From positions 124,001-188,000 of the forward strand of contig DATGIL010000021.1 in the NCBI GenBank assembly GCA_035295745.1: DNA of 64,000 bases. The letters run 5' to 3'. The notes under the pieces were generated by a model. The model did not search any database. It saw only the letters and a list, made by a program, of their open reading frames with translations, and was not told where the DNA came from. Positions 35,401 to 43,053 of the stretch are shown here, piece after piece; the first letter of the stretch is position 1, and every line of letters begins with the position of its first letter. Both the position numbers and the translations under genes were made by a program. Source of the stretch: JAIQFL01 sp035295745. Lineage in GTDB: Bacteria > Acidobacteriota > Terriglobia > Bryobacterales > Bryobacteraceae.

Positions 35401-35980
35401 CTCCCTTCCGTCATGGCTCGCTACGAGCCGTTCGGGTTAGCTGCGTACAGCGTTTCAGAAAATAGGGTCTCGTATTTTGGCAAGAACGCTCCCTCACGGT
35501 CGCGGCTCGTAACCTACCCAAATACCTTCGCGCGCATACGTGCGCTTACGAGCCGCGCACGTGAGCCAGCGATGTCCAACCGCATGTCGGGCAGGCGCTC
35601 CCGGATTTTTCACAGCTTCTCACACTCACTCTCACTGTCGTGGCTCGTACCCTACCCCAATACATTCGCGGGAAAGGTGCGCATGCGAGCCGCGCACGTT
35701 AGCTGCGTACAGCGTTTCAGAAAATAGGGTCCTGTATTTTTGGCAAGAACGCTCCCTCACGGTCGCGGCTCGTATCCTACCCCAATATACATTCGCAGGA
35801 TAAGTGCGCTTACGAGCCGCGCGCGTTAGCAAGCGATGTCCAACCGTATGTCGGGCAGGCGCTCCCGGATTTTTCACAGCTTCTCACTCTCACAGTCGTG
35901 GCTCGTGACCTCCCCCAAATACGTTCGCGGGATAAGGGGCGCTTACGAGCCGCGCGCGTCAGCAAGCGGTCTGGCGATCG
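35401..35980. repeat. Tandem array of the dispersed palindromic repeat
   Basis: Fills most of the ~770-bp gap after the aldo/keto reductases. A unit of about 262 bp starting agctgcgtacagcgtttcag recurs at 35439 and 35701. Each unit contains two hairpin modules made of gctccctcacggtcgcggct + cgta (or a ctgtcgtggctcgt variant) and cttacgagccgcgcgcgtca + gcaagcg (or a variant). In between are gtattttggcaagaacgctc-like segments and cgctcccggatttttcacag. No protein can be supported here. The remaining ~130 bp to 36112 hold nothing recognised. Confidence 0.75.
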
Positions 35981-36111
35981 CGGGAGTAACTGAAATCAAA
36001 TGCTAAGCTCCCGAAGAACAGCATCTCCTCTACCCCTGCGGAGCGCCGCCGGCTCAGCGCGTGGGCATCGGCCCGCGGCAGATTCTTCTCGCGCTCCACC
36101 AGGCGATGGCC

Positions 36112-36681
36112 TCAGGATCGAGCGGCATTGCGTTTGCCCGAAAGTTGTGCAAAGATTTCGCGGTAAAAAGAGGGATGGGATTGCCACGTCTGCGCGGTGA
36201 CGATTCTCCCGTCACGCACAGTCTGCTCATCCACAAACGTCGCTCCAGCCTGCTCTGCTTCCAGGCGAACGTGCTCGTAGCAGGTCACCCGCTTCCCGCG
36301 CGCCAGCCCCGCGGCCGCGATGATCTGTACGCCGTGGCAGATGGCAAAGATCCATTTCTCCTGGCGATCGAATTCGCGCACCATCTCCAGCAGCTTCTTG
36401 TTGTTCCGCAGGTATTCCGGCGCTCTACCTCCCAGCAGGAGGACCCCGGCATAGTCTTCGACTTTCACATCATCGAATGCGAGGCCGGCTTCCAGCCCGT
36501 AACCGTGCCTCTCGATGTATGTGTCCCATCCGGGTTCGAAATCGTGCATCACCAGGTTCAATCGCCGGCGCGTTGGAGCGGCGACAACCGCCTTCCAGCC
36601 TTCCTCTTCGAACCGGTGGACTGCATAGAGGGCCTCATAGGACTCGCCGCCGTCGCCCGTGATGATCAGGATTTTTGACAT
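36112..36681 (-). CDS. DJ-1/PfpI-family protein
   Basis: 189 residues, class I glutamine-amidotransferase-like fold. MSKILIITGDGGESYEALYA, AGVLLLGGRAPEYLRNNKK, and the nucleophile elbow WIFAICHGVQIIAAAG with Cys near residue 115. Family members are glyoxalases, deglycases or peptidases; which applies is not visible. Single gene after the GH10 operon, on the same strand. Confidence 0.85.
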   Translation of the reverse strand: MSKILIITGDGGESYEALYAVHRFEEEGWKAVVAAPTRRRLNLVMHDFEPGWDTYIERHGYGLEAGLAFDDVKVEDYAGVLLLGGRAPEYLRNNKKLLEMVREFDRQEKWIFAICHGVQIIAAAGLARGKRVTCYEHVRLEAEQAGATFVDEQTVRDGRIVTAQTWQSHPSFYREIFAQLSGKRNAARS

Positions 36682-36804
36682 GTCTCCACTCTAACGCCAA
36701 GCAATACGAAAGCACTTAAGCTCACGGCTATTCCCAAATAACCTGTTTCTAGACGGCGGACCGCGCACCAGAGCAAGAGGATGTCGTGCGGCGGCCCCCC
36801 ATGC

Positions 36805-37905
36805 CTATTTTTTCCTGGCAGTCTGTATTACGGCGTTGAATGCCGGCTTAGGTTTGCCGTCGCGGTCGAACAGCAGCGGATAGTTGGTGCGGCCGCGGAC
36901 GGGAAAATCGTTCTTCCAGGAATCGCCATCGGTGACGCCCCAGAAGGTGACGCGCGACATGACGTTGGCGTGCTTGACGAAGATGGCGAAGAGGTCTGCG
37001 TAGCGCTTGGCAAGGGCCTGCTGGATATCGTCGGGCAGGCCGTTGACGTAGGGGTTGGCGCCGCCTGTTGATGTGGCCGAGACATCAGCGGAGTTGCCGC
37101 GTCCAGCGCGTGGGAGCACATCGACATCCAACTCGCTGATGGCGATCTTCACGCCAAGGGCGGCAAAGGCATTGATGGTGTCTTCCTGTTGCTGGAGGGT
37201 AGGCCAGTCGAGGGAGTCGTGGCCCTGCAGGCCCATGGCGGCGACCTTCACTCCCGCGGCTTGCAACTTCTGGATCAGATCGACCGCGCCTTTGCGCTTG
37301 GCTTCGTTCTCGACAGAGTAGTCGTTGTAGTAGAGTTCGCAGCCGGGGTCCGCCGCGTGGGCATACTGGAAGGCTTTTACCAGATAATCCTCGCCGATGA
37401 TGTTCAGCCATTGCGACTTTCGCAGGGTACCGTCTTCATTGAGCGCTTCGTTGACCACGTCCCATCCGCCGATTTTGCCTTTGTAGCGGGTGACGACGGT
37501 GGTGATGTGTTCCTTCATGCGCTCAAGGAGTGCATCGCGAGTGAGAGGTGCTCCTTGGTCGTCCTGGAAGACCCAGCGAGGGACCTGGCTGTGCCATACG
37601 AGGTTGTGCCCAACGATGAACATCTTGTGCTTCTGGCCGAGAGCGACGTAATCGTCCGCGGGTCCAAAATTGTAGCCATCTACCCGTGGATGGATCACTT
37701 CCCACTTCATGACGTTTTCCGGGCTGATGGTGTTAAACTGCGCAGCGATGATCCCGGCGGCGCGGGGATCTTTCTCTTCGAACTGACGTTGATTGAGCGC
37801 TGCGCCGACGCGGAAGAGGCCCTGGAAGGCATCTTTCAGGGAGGGCTCTTGAGCGAAAGCAGCGGGGGTGAGAATGGCAATGAGGGGAATCAGTTTATTG
37901 AACAT
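36805..37905 (-). CDS. GH10 endo-1,4-beta-xylanase
   Basis: 366 residues from ATG 37905 (GAGGA before it). Signal peptide MFNKLIPLIAILTPAAFA, then a full GH10 barrel: FNTISPENVMKWEVIHP, VGHNLVWHSQVPRWVFQ, acid/base Glu in GGWDVVNEALNEDG, nucleophile Glu in KIAISELDVDV, and RVTFWGVTDGDSW. It cleaves the xylan backbone outside the cytoplasm. Third gene of the GH3-symporter-GH10 operon, 47 bp after the symporter. Confidence 0.95.
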   Translation of the reverse strand: MFNKLIPLIAILTPAAFAQEPSLKDAFQGLFRVGAALNQRQFEEKDPRAAGIIAAQFNTISPENVMKWEVIHPRVDGYNFGPADDYVALGQKHKMFIVGHNLVWHSQVPRWVFQDDQGAPLTRDALLERMKEHITTVVTRYKGKIGGWDVVNEALNEDGTLRKSQWLNIIGEDYLVKAFQYAHAADPGCELYYNDYSVENEAKRKGAVDLIQKLQAAGVKVAAMGLQGHDSLDWPTLQQQEDTINAFAALGVKIAISELDVDVLPRAGRGNSADVSATSTGGANPYVNGLPDDIQQALAKRYADLFAIFVKHANVMSRVTFWGVTDGDSWKNDFPVRGRTNYPLLFDRDGKPKPAFNAVIQTARKK

Positions 37906-37952
37906 CGCGTCCTCGAGACAGCACAACACTTAGCAAGATCGGTTTCAAAATG

Positions 37953-39437
37953 CTAGGCACTGGCGAATTTCCTCCGGCGCTCAGCGAGCTCGTCCTGGAT
38001 CTGAATGTTTAGCCTCTTGCCGATCTTGTAGGAGGTCAGGCACACCACTACGATGCCGAAGAAGATCGAGGGGAACAGGCTGATGGTCATGCGGATGCCC
38101 TGCAATGCGTGCGGCGTTTGCACCGCATTGGCTTGATAGCCGAAGGCCGAGAGCAGCCATCCGGCCATCGCGCCGCCGAGACTCAAGCCGGTCTTCAGTC
38201 CGAACAGGATCGTCGCGTAAATCACGCCAGTGATGCGGCGTCCCGTCTTCCATTCCGAGTAATCTACGACATCGGCGAACATGGCCCAGATCAACGGAAT
38301 GGTCGGAGCGTAGGTGAGGGCGCGGGCATACTCCATGATGAACATGGTGCCGATCGAGCCCGCAGGCACCAGGTAAAAGAGTGCCATGAAGATAGTGGTG
38401 AGCGAGAAGCCCCAGATCGCCACCGCCTTCTTGCCAAATTTGATGGAGAGCGCGGTGGAAGTCAGTACACCCAGCACAGTGACGAACTGGCTGGTCATAT
38501 TGAAAAAGCTGAAGCCCACGGAAGAGACGTTCGCTTTTTGGGCGTCAACGACGAGACCGAAGGTATTCAGTAGATAGTGCCAGAGTCCTCCGCTGCCGGC
38601 GACGTTGGTGAGCCCGACCGTGCCGAGAAAATCGTAGAGTTTGCCCTGGTCGGCATAGTATTGGAAGTAATACGAGATGGTGCCGCCGCGCATTGCCAGC
38701 ACGATGAAATGGGACAGGGTGAGGATGAACATGGCCACCCACGGTCCCGTCTTCACCAGGTTGGCGAAGTCCTGCTTTGGTTCCGATTTCTGCTTGGGGT
38801 CTGGCTTGATGCGCTCTTTCGTAGTCAGGAACGTGATGAGGAAGAGGACCACGCAAACCGTGGCCCATAGCGCCATGGTCATCTGCCAGCCCTTTGCTTT
38901 ATCGCCGTGTCCGAACTTGGCGACCAGCGGCAGCGTGAAGCCGCCGACGATTAACTGCGCGATCATTGCCGAAACGAACCGGTACGAGGACAGGCTGGTG
39001 CGCTCGTTGATGTCGCCGGTCATCACACCGGTCATCGCCGAATACGGTGTGTTGTTGGCCGAGTACAACGTCATCAACAGGACGTTGGTGGCGCAGGCCC
39101 AGAGCAGCTTGCCGGTATAACCCCAATCGGGGGTAGTGTAGGCCAGCACCATGACGATGCCCCACGGGATCGCGGTCCACAGCACCCAGGGACGAAACTT
39201 GCCCCAGCGAGTCTCCGTACGGTCGGCCATGACGCCCATCATGGGATCGAAGAACGCGTCCCAGAGCCGCCCTACCAGCAGCAGGGAACCGGCGACCGCG
39301 GCAGTAATGCCCATGGTGTCGGTATAGAAATTGAGCTGGAACAGGATCATCGTCATGAAGACGAAGTTCGCAGCGCCATCACCCAGGCTGTAGCCCGCCT
39401 TTTCCAGGAACGAGAGCCTCTGGGTTTGATCTTCCAT
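37953..39437 (-). CDS. GPH-family sugar:cation symporter (MFS)
   Basis: 494 residues, twelve membrane helices. Glycoside-pentoside-hexuronide symporter features: LGDGAANFVFMTMILFQLNF, RLWDAFFDPMMGVMADRTET, RWGKFRPWVLWTAIPWGIVM and WAMFADVVDYSEWKTGRRIT. Likely imports xylo-oligosaccharides or xylosides, inferred from flanking GH3 and GH10 genes. AAGAGG precedes the start. Confidence 0.93.
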   Translation of the reverse strand: MEDQTQRLSFLEKAGYSLGDGAANFVFMTMILFQLNFYTDTMGITAAVAGSLLLVGRLWDAFFDPMMGVMADRTETRWGKFRPWVLWTAIPWGIVMVLAYTTPDWGYTGKLLWACATNVLLMTLYSANNTPYSAMTGVMTGDINERTSLSSYRFVSAMIAQLIVGGFTLPLVAKFGHGDKAKGWQMTMALWATVCVVLFLITFLTTKERIKPDPKQKSEPKQDFANLVKTGPWVAMFILTLSHFIVLAMRGGTISYYFQYYADQGKLYDFLGTVGLTNVAGSGGLWHYLLNTFGLVVDAQKANVSSVGFSFFNMTSQFVTVLGVLTSTALSIKFGKKAVAIWGFSLTTIFMALFYLVPAGSIGTMFIMEYARALTYAPTIPLIWAMFADVVDYSEWKTGRRITGVIYATILFGLKTGLSLGGAMAGWLLSAFGYQANAVQTPHALQGIRMTISLFPSIFFGIVVVCLTSYKIGKRLNIQIQDELAERRRKFASA

Positions 39438-39480
39438 GTTCGTGCCTCTTTGACTACGAGTAGACTGCGGCTTTGCCGGG

Positions 39481-41799
39481 TTACTGTACCAACAGGACCG
39501 CGGTCTTCAAATCCACATCACGCGATGAGTTTCCGATCATGATTTGGAACTCGCCCGGCTCGACGACGAACTTCTTCTCGGCATCGTAGAAGGCCAGCAG
39601 GTCCGGAGTGATGTCGAAAGCAACGGTTTTGGTTTCGCCCGGCTGGAGTGCGATCTTCTGGAATCCTTTCAGCTCTTTCATAGGGCGCGTAACGGAACTA
39701 TAGGTGTCGCGGATATACATCTGGACCGTCTCGGTGCCGGCGCGATCGCCGGTGTTGGTGACCTCGACGGCGACCCGCGCGGCCGCGCCGTTCTTGATCT
39801 TCTTCTTCGATAGCAGCGGCTCCGAGATGCTGAAGGTGGTGTAGCTGAGGCCGTAGCCGAAGGGGTAGAGCGGCGTCACATCGTCGAAGAGGTAGCCGCG
39901 GCGTGCGGTGGGTTTGTAGTTATAGAAGGCCGGAAGATGACCGGCCGAGCGCGGTACGGTGATGGGCAGTTTGCCGCCTGGGTTATGGTCGCCGAAGAGC
40001 ACTTCGGCGACTGCGTGGCCAGTCTCCTGTCCCAGGTACCAGCACTCGTAGATGACGGGCGCTTCCTTACTGATCGACTCGATGGAGATCGGGCGGCCGT
40101 TGAAAAGGAAGATCGCGACTGGTTTGCCGGTGGCGAGCATCGCCTTGACCAGTTCTTCCTGACGGCCGATCAGTTCCAGGTGCGCGCGGTCGCCCAGGTG
40201 GACGAACGACCAGGCTTCACGCGAAGTTTGCTCGTTGTCGCCGATAGCGAGCACGATCAGGTCTGCCTTCTTCGCCACCTTCACCGCTTCGGCAATCTGG
40301 CGGCGGTCCTCTTCCGGATCCGCGGGGATGACGTTGTCTTCAATCCACGCTCCGCCGATAGTGATCTTGCAGCCCTCGCTATAGACCACTTTGGCGCGCT
40401 CGCCTACGCGAGCTTTGATGCCATCAAGTACGGAGACTTCCTGCTTGGGGACGCTGCTGTAACCGCCGAGCAGAGTGCGATGAGCGTTGGGTCCGATAAC
40501 GGCGATGGTCTTGAGCTTGTCAAGATCGAACGGCGCAAGGTTGTTCTCATTCTTCAGGAGGGTGATCGTCTCGCGCGCGGCTTCGCGGGCGAGCACTCGA
40601 TGCTCGTCCGATCCCACAATGCGTTCGGCCTCGTCGGGATCCACGTAGGGATCCTCGAACAGACCCATCTGGAATTTCCAATAGAGCATCGGGGCGACCA
40701 ATTCGTCGAGCTGCTTCTCCTTGAGCACGCCCTTACGGACCAGTTCCACCAGGTGCTTGTAGCAATCGGGCTCGGGCAACTCGATGTTGACCCCGGCTTC
40801 CACTGCCTGGCGGCACGCTTCCTTCTTGTCCTGGGCGACGGCATGGCCGCGAACATCAGCGCGATAGTGGAGCTCGGTGATGGCGTAGTAGTCGGAGACA
40901 ACGAAGCCCTGGAATCCCCACTCTTTGCGGAGGACATCGCGCAGCAGCCACTGGTTGGCGTGCGAGGGTATGCCATCGATCTCGTTGTAGGAGGCCATGA
41001 TGCTGAGAGCGCCGGCTTTCTGGATGGCCTCTTTGAAGGGGAACAGGAACGTCTCGCGCAGCACCCGTTCGGAGACGTTCACGGGCGCGCAGTTCGTGCC
41101 GGATTCCGGCTGGCCATGCGCGGCGAAATGTTTCAACGTAGCGATCACGCGATCTTTATTGCGGAACGTGGCGTCGCCCTGGAAGCCGCGGACAGCAGCC
41201 ATGCCCATGCGCGATACCAGGAAGGGATCTTCGCCGTATGTCTCTTCGACACGGCCCCAGCGCGGCTCGCGGGCGACATCGACCACGGGAGTAAGCGCCT
41301 GATGCGCGCCGCGCATGCGGGCCTCCTTCGCGGCCATGGTGAAGAGCCGCTCGGCCAGTTCGGGATTGAAGGTCGCGCCGAGTCCGATGGGTTGCGAGAA
41401 GCTGGTGGCATCGAGCGCGGCATGGCCATGGAGGCACTCTTCATGGAAGATGACCGGGATGCCAAGGCGGGAGTTCTCGACGAAGAACTTCTGGATGGCA
41501 TTCGACAGCTCTGCGGTGGCGCGCGCCCGCAGACCCTTGCCCGCCTCGCTGGGGCGGCCGACCTGGCCGAGTCCACGGCGGTCTTTGAACGCCTTTTTAG
41601 CTTTAGCCAGGTCGAACGCCCCGTCGGCGTCGACTAGTGTCTCGGACCTTTCGCGCCAGACGCACATCATCTGGGCGGCCTTTTCTTCGAGGGTCATCCG
41701 CGAGAGCAGATCTTTCGTTCGCCGGGCAGGTGGCAGTGCCGGGTTCAGGTACGCGGGAGCAGGCGTCTTTTTGCTAGGAGCTTTGGTTGCCGATGGCAT
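39481..41799 (-). CDS. GH3 beta-glucosidase/beta-xylosidase
   Basis: 772 residues. GH3 N-terminal barrel (MTLEEKAAQMMCVW, DVAREPRWGRVEETYGEDPF), nucleophile Asp in GFVVSDYYAIT, the alpha/beta sandwich domain (KTIAVIGPNAHRTLLGGYSS), and a C-terminal fibronectin-III-like domain (VEVTNTGDRAGTETVQMYI). No signal peptide (lysine-rich N-terminus), so it probably splits imported oligosaccharides in the cytoplasm. First gene of the operon; beta-xylosidase activity is inferred from the xylanase partner. Confidence 0.93.
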   Translation of the reverse strand: MPSATKAPSKKTPAPAYLNPALPPARRTKDLLSRMTLEEKAAQMMCVWRERSETLVDADGAFDLAKAKKAFKDRRGLGQVGRPSEAGKGLRARATAELSNAIQKFFVENSRLGIPVIFHEECLHGHAALDATSFSQPIGLGATFNPELAERLFTMAAKEARMRGAHQALTPVVDVAREPRWGRVEETYGEDPFLVSRMGMAAVRGFQGDATFRNKDRVIATLKHFAAHGQPESGTNCAPVNVSERVLRETFLFPFKEAIQKAGALSIMASYNEIDGIPSHANQWLLRDVLRKEWGFQGFVVSDYYAITELHYRADVRGHAVAQDKKEACRQAVEAGVNIELPEPDCYKHLVELVRKGVLKEKQLDELVAPMLYWKFQMGLFEDPYVDPDEAERIVGSDEHRVLAREAARETITLLKNENNLAPFDLDKLKTIAVIGPNAHRTLLGGYSSVPKQEVSVLDGIKARVGERAKVVYSEGCKITIGGAWIEDNVIPADPEEDRRQIAEAVKVAKKADLIVLAIGDNEQTSREAWSFVHLGDRAHLELIGRQEELVKAMLATGKPVAIFLFNGRPISIESISKEAPVIYECWYLGQETGHAVAEVLFGDHNPGGKLPITVPRSAGHLPAFYNYKPTARRGYLFDDVTPLYPFGYGLSYTTFSISEPLLSKKKIKNGAAARVAVEVTNTGDRAGTETVQMYIRDTYSSVTRPMKELKGFQKIALQPGETKTVAFDITPDLLAFYDAEKKFVVEPGEFQIMIGNSSRDVDLKTAVLLVQ

Positions 41800-41847
41800 G
41801 ATGGTGGCGTCGTTTTGGGCGCTGACACGAATTCATTTTAGTGTCGA

Positions 41848-41876
41848 ACTATATCTGGATTACAACACGAAAGCAA
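41848..41876 (-). promoter_or_regulatory. Promoter of the xylan operon
   Basis: Minus strand: TTGCTT (41876-41871), 17-bp spacer, TATAGT (41853-41848), about 50 bp upstream of the GH3 start. Just downstream is a GACAC...GTGTC inverted repeat (41824-41845) that could bind a regulator. Confidence 0.5.
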
Positions 41877-42194
41877 GCACCCCGTCGGCGCTCGCGTCGG
41901 CGTATCTGCTCCGACATCGGGAGCGACCATCCGCGCGCAAGCGGGAGTCTCGTCTCCACTTTGCAGGGGCACGAAAACCACGTGCTCAGAAAGCCGTGAC
42001 AGACGGACTGAGCCGCCTCGCTCGCGCGCAAGATGCGGCTGTCCCTTTGTCTTTGGTTCGTCAGAAGAATTCGTGGGTCGAGGCAGCGGAAGATGCGGAA
42101 GCCGTAGGATTTTCTCTTGGTGACTGTAGGTCACGGTGGTCACGGACGCAGTGCAGACGCAGTTAACGACATGCGACGCGGTTTAGGTCGTGGC
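41877..42194. other. Non-coding stretch upstream of the xylan operon
   Basis: About 320 bp without a supportable gene. Frames on either strand are arginine- and proline-rich and lack start signals. The right end (gcgacgcggtttaggtcgtg) leads into the hairpin string. Confidence 0.4.
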
Positions 42195-42330
42195 GCAAAC
42201 ACTCTGTTTGCCGTCTCGACACTTTTGTCGAGACTTTTCTAGGGCGCACCAAATCTGCGCGTTGTGCAGACTTTACGGACTCCCCGAAAGCGTCGACAGG
42301 AGTGTCGACGCGGCGAACAAGAGTGTTCGC
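42195..42330. repeat. String of hairpins with ACA-nn-TGT type cores
   Basis: Successive inverted repeats: GCAAAC-actct-GTTTGC (42195-42211), GTCTCGAC-actttt-GTCGAGAC (42213-42234), tctgc...gcaga (42254-42270), CTTTACGG-actc-CCCGAAAG (one mismatch, 42271-42290), CGTCGACA-ggag-TGTCGACG (42291-42310) and GCGAACA-agag-TGTTCGC (42313-42330). Arms differ from one hairpin to the next but loops and inner bases are alike. The second is shared with 1647-1667. Remaining bases to 42700 contain no gene I can support. Confidence 0.7.
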
Positions 42331-42701
42331 GCCACGGGCCAAGCCTCTTAAAGCGTGCGGCATGCGACTGACGGATCGACTTGCGCCGCGCGACGCGCTG
42401 GCGGCCACGATGCCCCTGCGCAAACGGCTCCCACATATCGGAGATAGGATTCGATGGCTCTCTCGCGGGTCAAGTACTTGTGGCCCCCGGCATATTGGAT
42501 CTCAGTCAACCGGCTGGCGGTAGCCCTTTAGCGCGAAACGAAGTGTGCCGTGCGTCCAATATCTTCTTCCCACTGCATTTCCGCGATCTCCGACCGCTGC
42601 AAAGCTGCTCCAGGATCCATCGGACGATCTCGAACCCCTCAGAATTTTCTCTGCAATTTGTCAAACCAAGCATTGCATTGTCGCGAGGATTCATGGCATA
42701 C

Positions 42702-42724
42702 TTCCCATAAATCGTTTATGGGAA
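42702..42724. promoter_or_regulatory. Perfect palindrome over the PadR start codon
   Basis: TTCCCATAAA-tcg-TTTATGGGAA: ten of ten bases pair, three-base centre. The right arm contains the PadR ATG (42718-42720). Its symmetry and place strongly suggest the operator for autoregulation of the PadR/permease operon, though no experiment supports this. Confidence 0.6.
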
Positions 42725-43053
42725 AAGAAAAGGTCGGCGATCTGCTGCAAGGCACCCTCGACATGCTAGTCCTCAAGGTTTTGACGAGTGGGCCGAAACA
42801 TGGCTATGCCATTGCGGAACTGATTCATCAGCGGTCTGACGAAGTATTACGCGTGGAAGAAGGTGCCCTTTATCCCGCGCTCCACCGACTGGAGTTGCAG
42901 GGGTGGCTCGCCTCCGAATGGGGGACTTCGGAGAATAACCGGCGCGCAAAATTCTATCGCCTCACCACCGCGGGCCGGTCGTACATGGTGAAAGAGAGAG
43001 ACCACTGGAGCCGTCTGGCGGCCGCCGTGGCACGTGTCATGGAGACTGCCTGA
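42718..43053 (+). CDS. PadR-family regulator of an ADOP permease
   Basis: 111 residues from ATG 42718. MGKEKVGDLLQGTLDMLVLK is the classical opening of acidobacterial PadR proteins; then KHGYAIAELIHQRSDEVLRV, EEGALYPALHRLELQGWL and RRAKFYRLTTAGRSYM (wing). The stop overlaps the next ATG by one base (TGATG). The protein likely represses this two-gene operon through the palindrome over its own start codon. Confidence 0.92.
   Translation: MGKEKVGDLLQGTLDMLVLKVLTSGPKHGYAIAELIHQRSDEVLRVEEGALYPALHRLELQGWLASEWGTSENNRRAKFYRLTTAGRSYMVKERDHWSRLAAAVARVMETA

Noticed and set aside
35401..35980. CRISPR array
   Set aside because: Repeats are long, internally palindromic and arranged in ~262-bp units with conserved sequence between them; there are no unique spacers of regular length and no cas genes.
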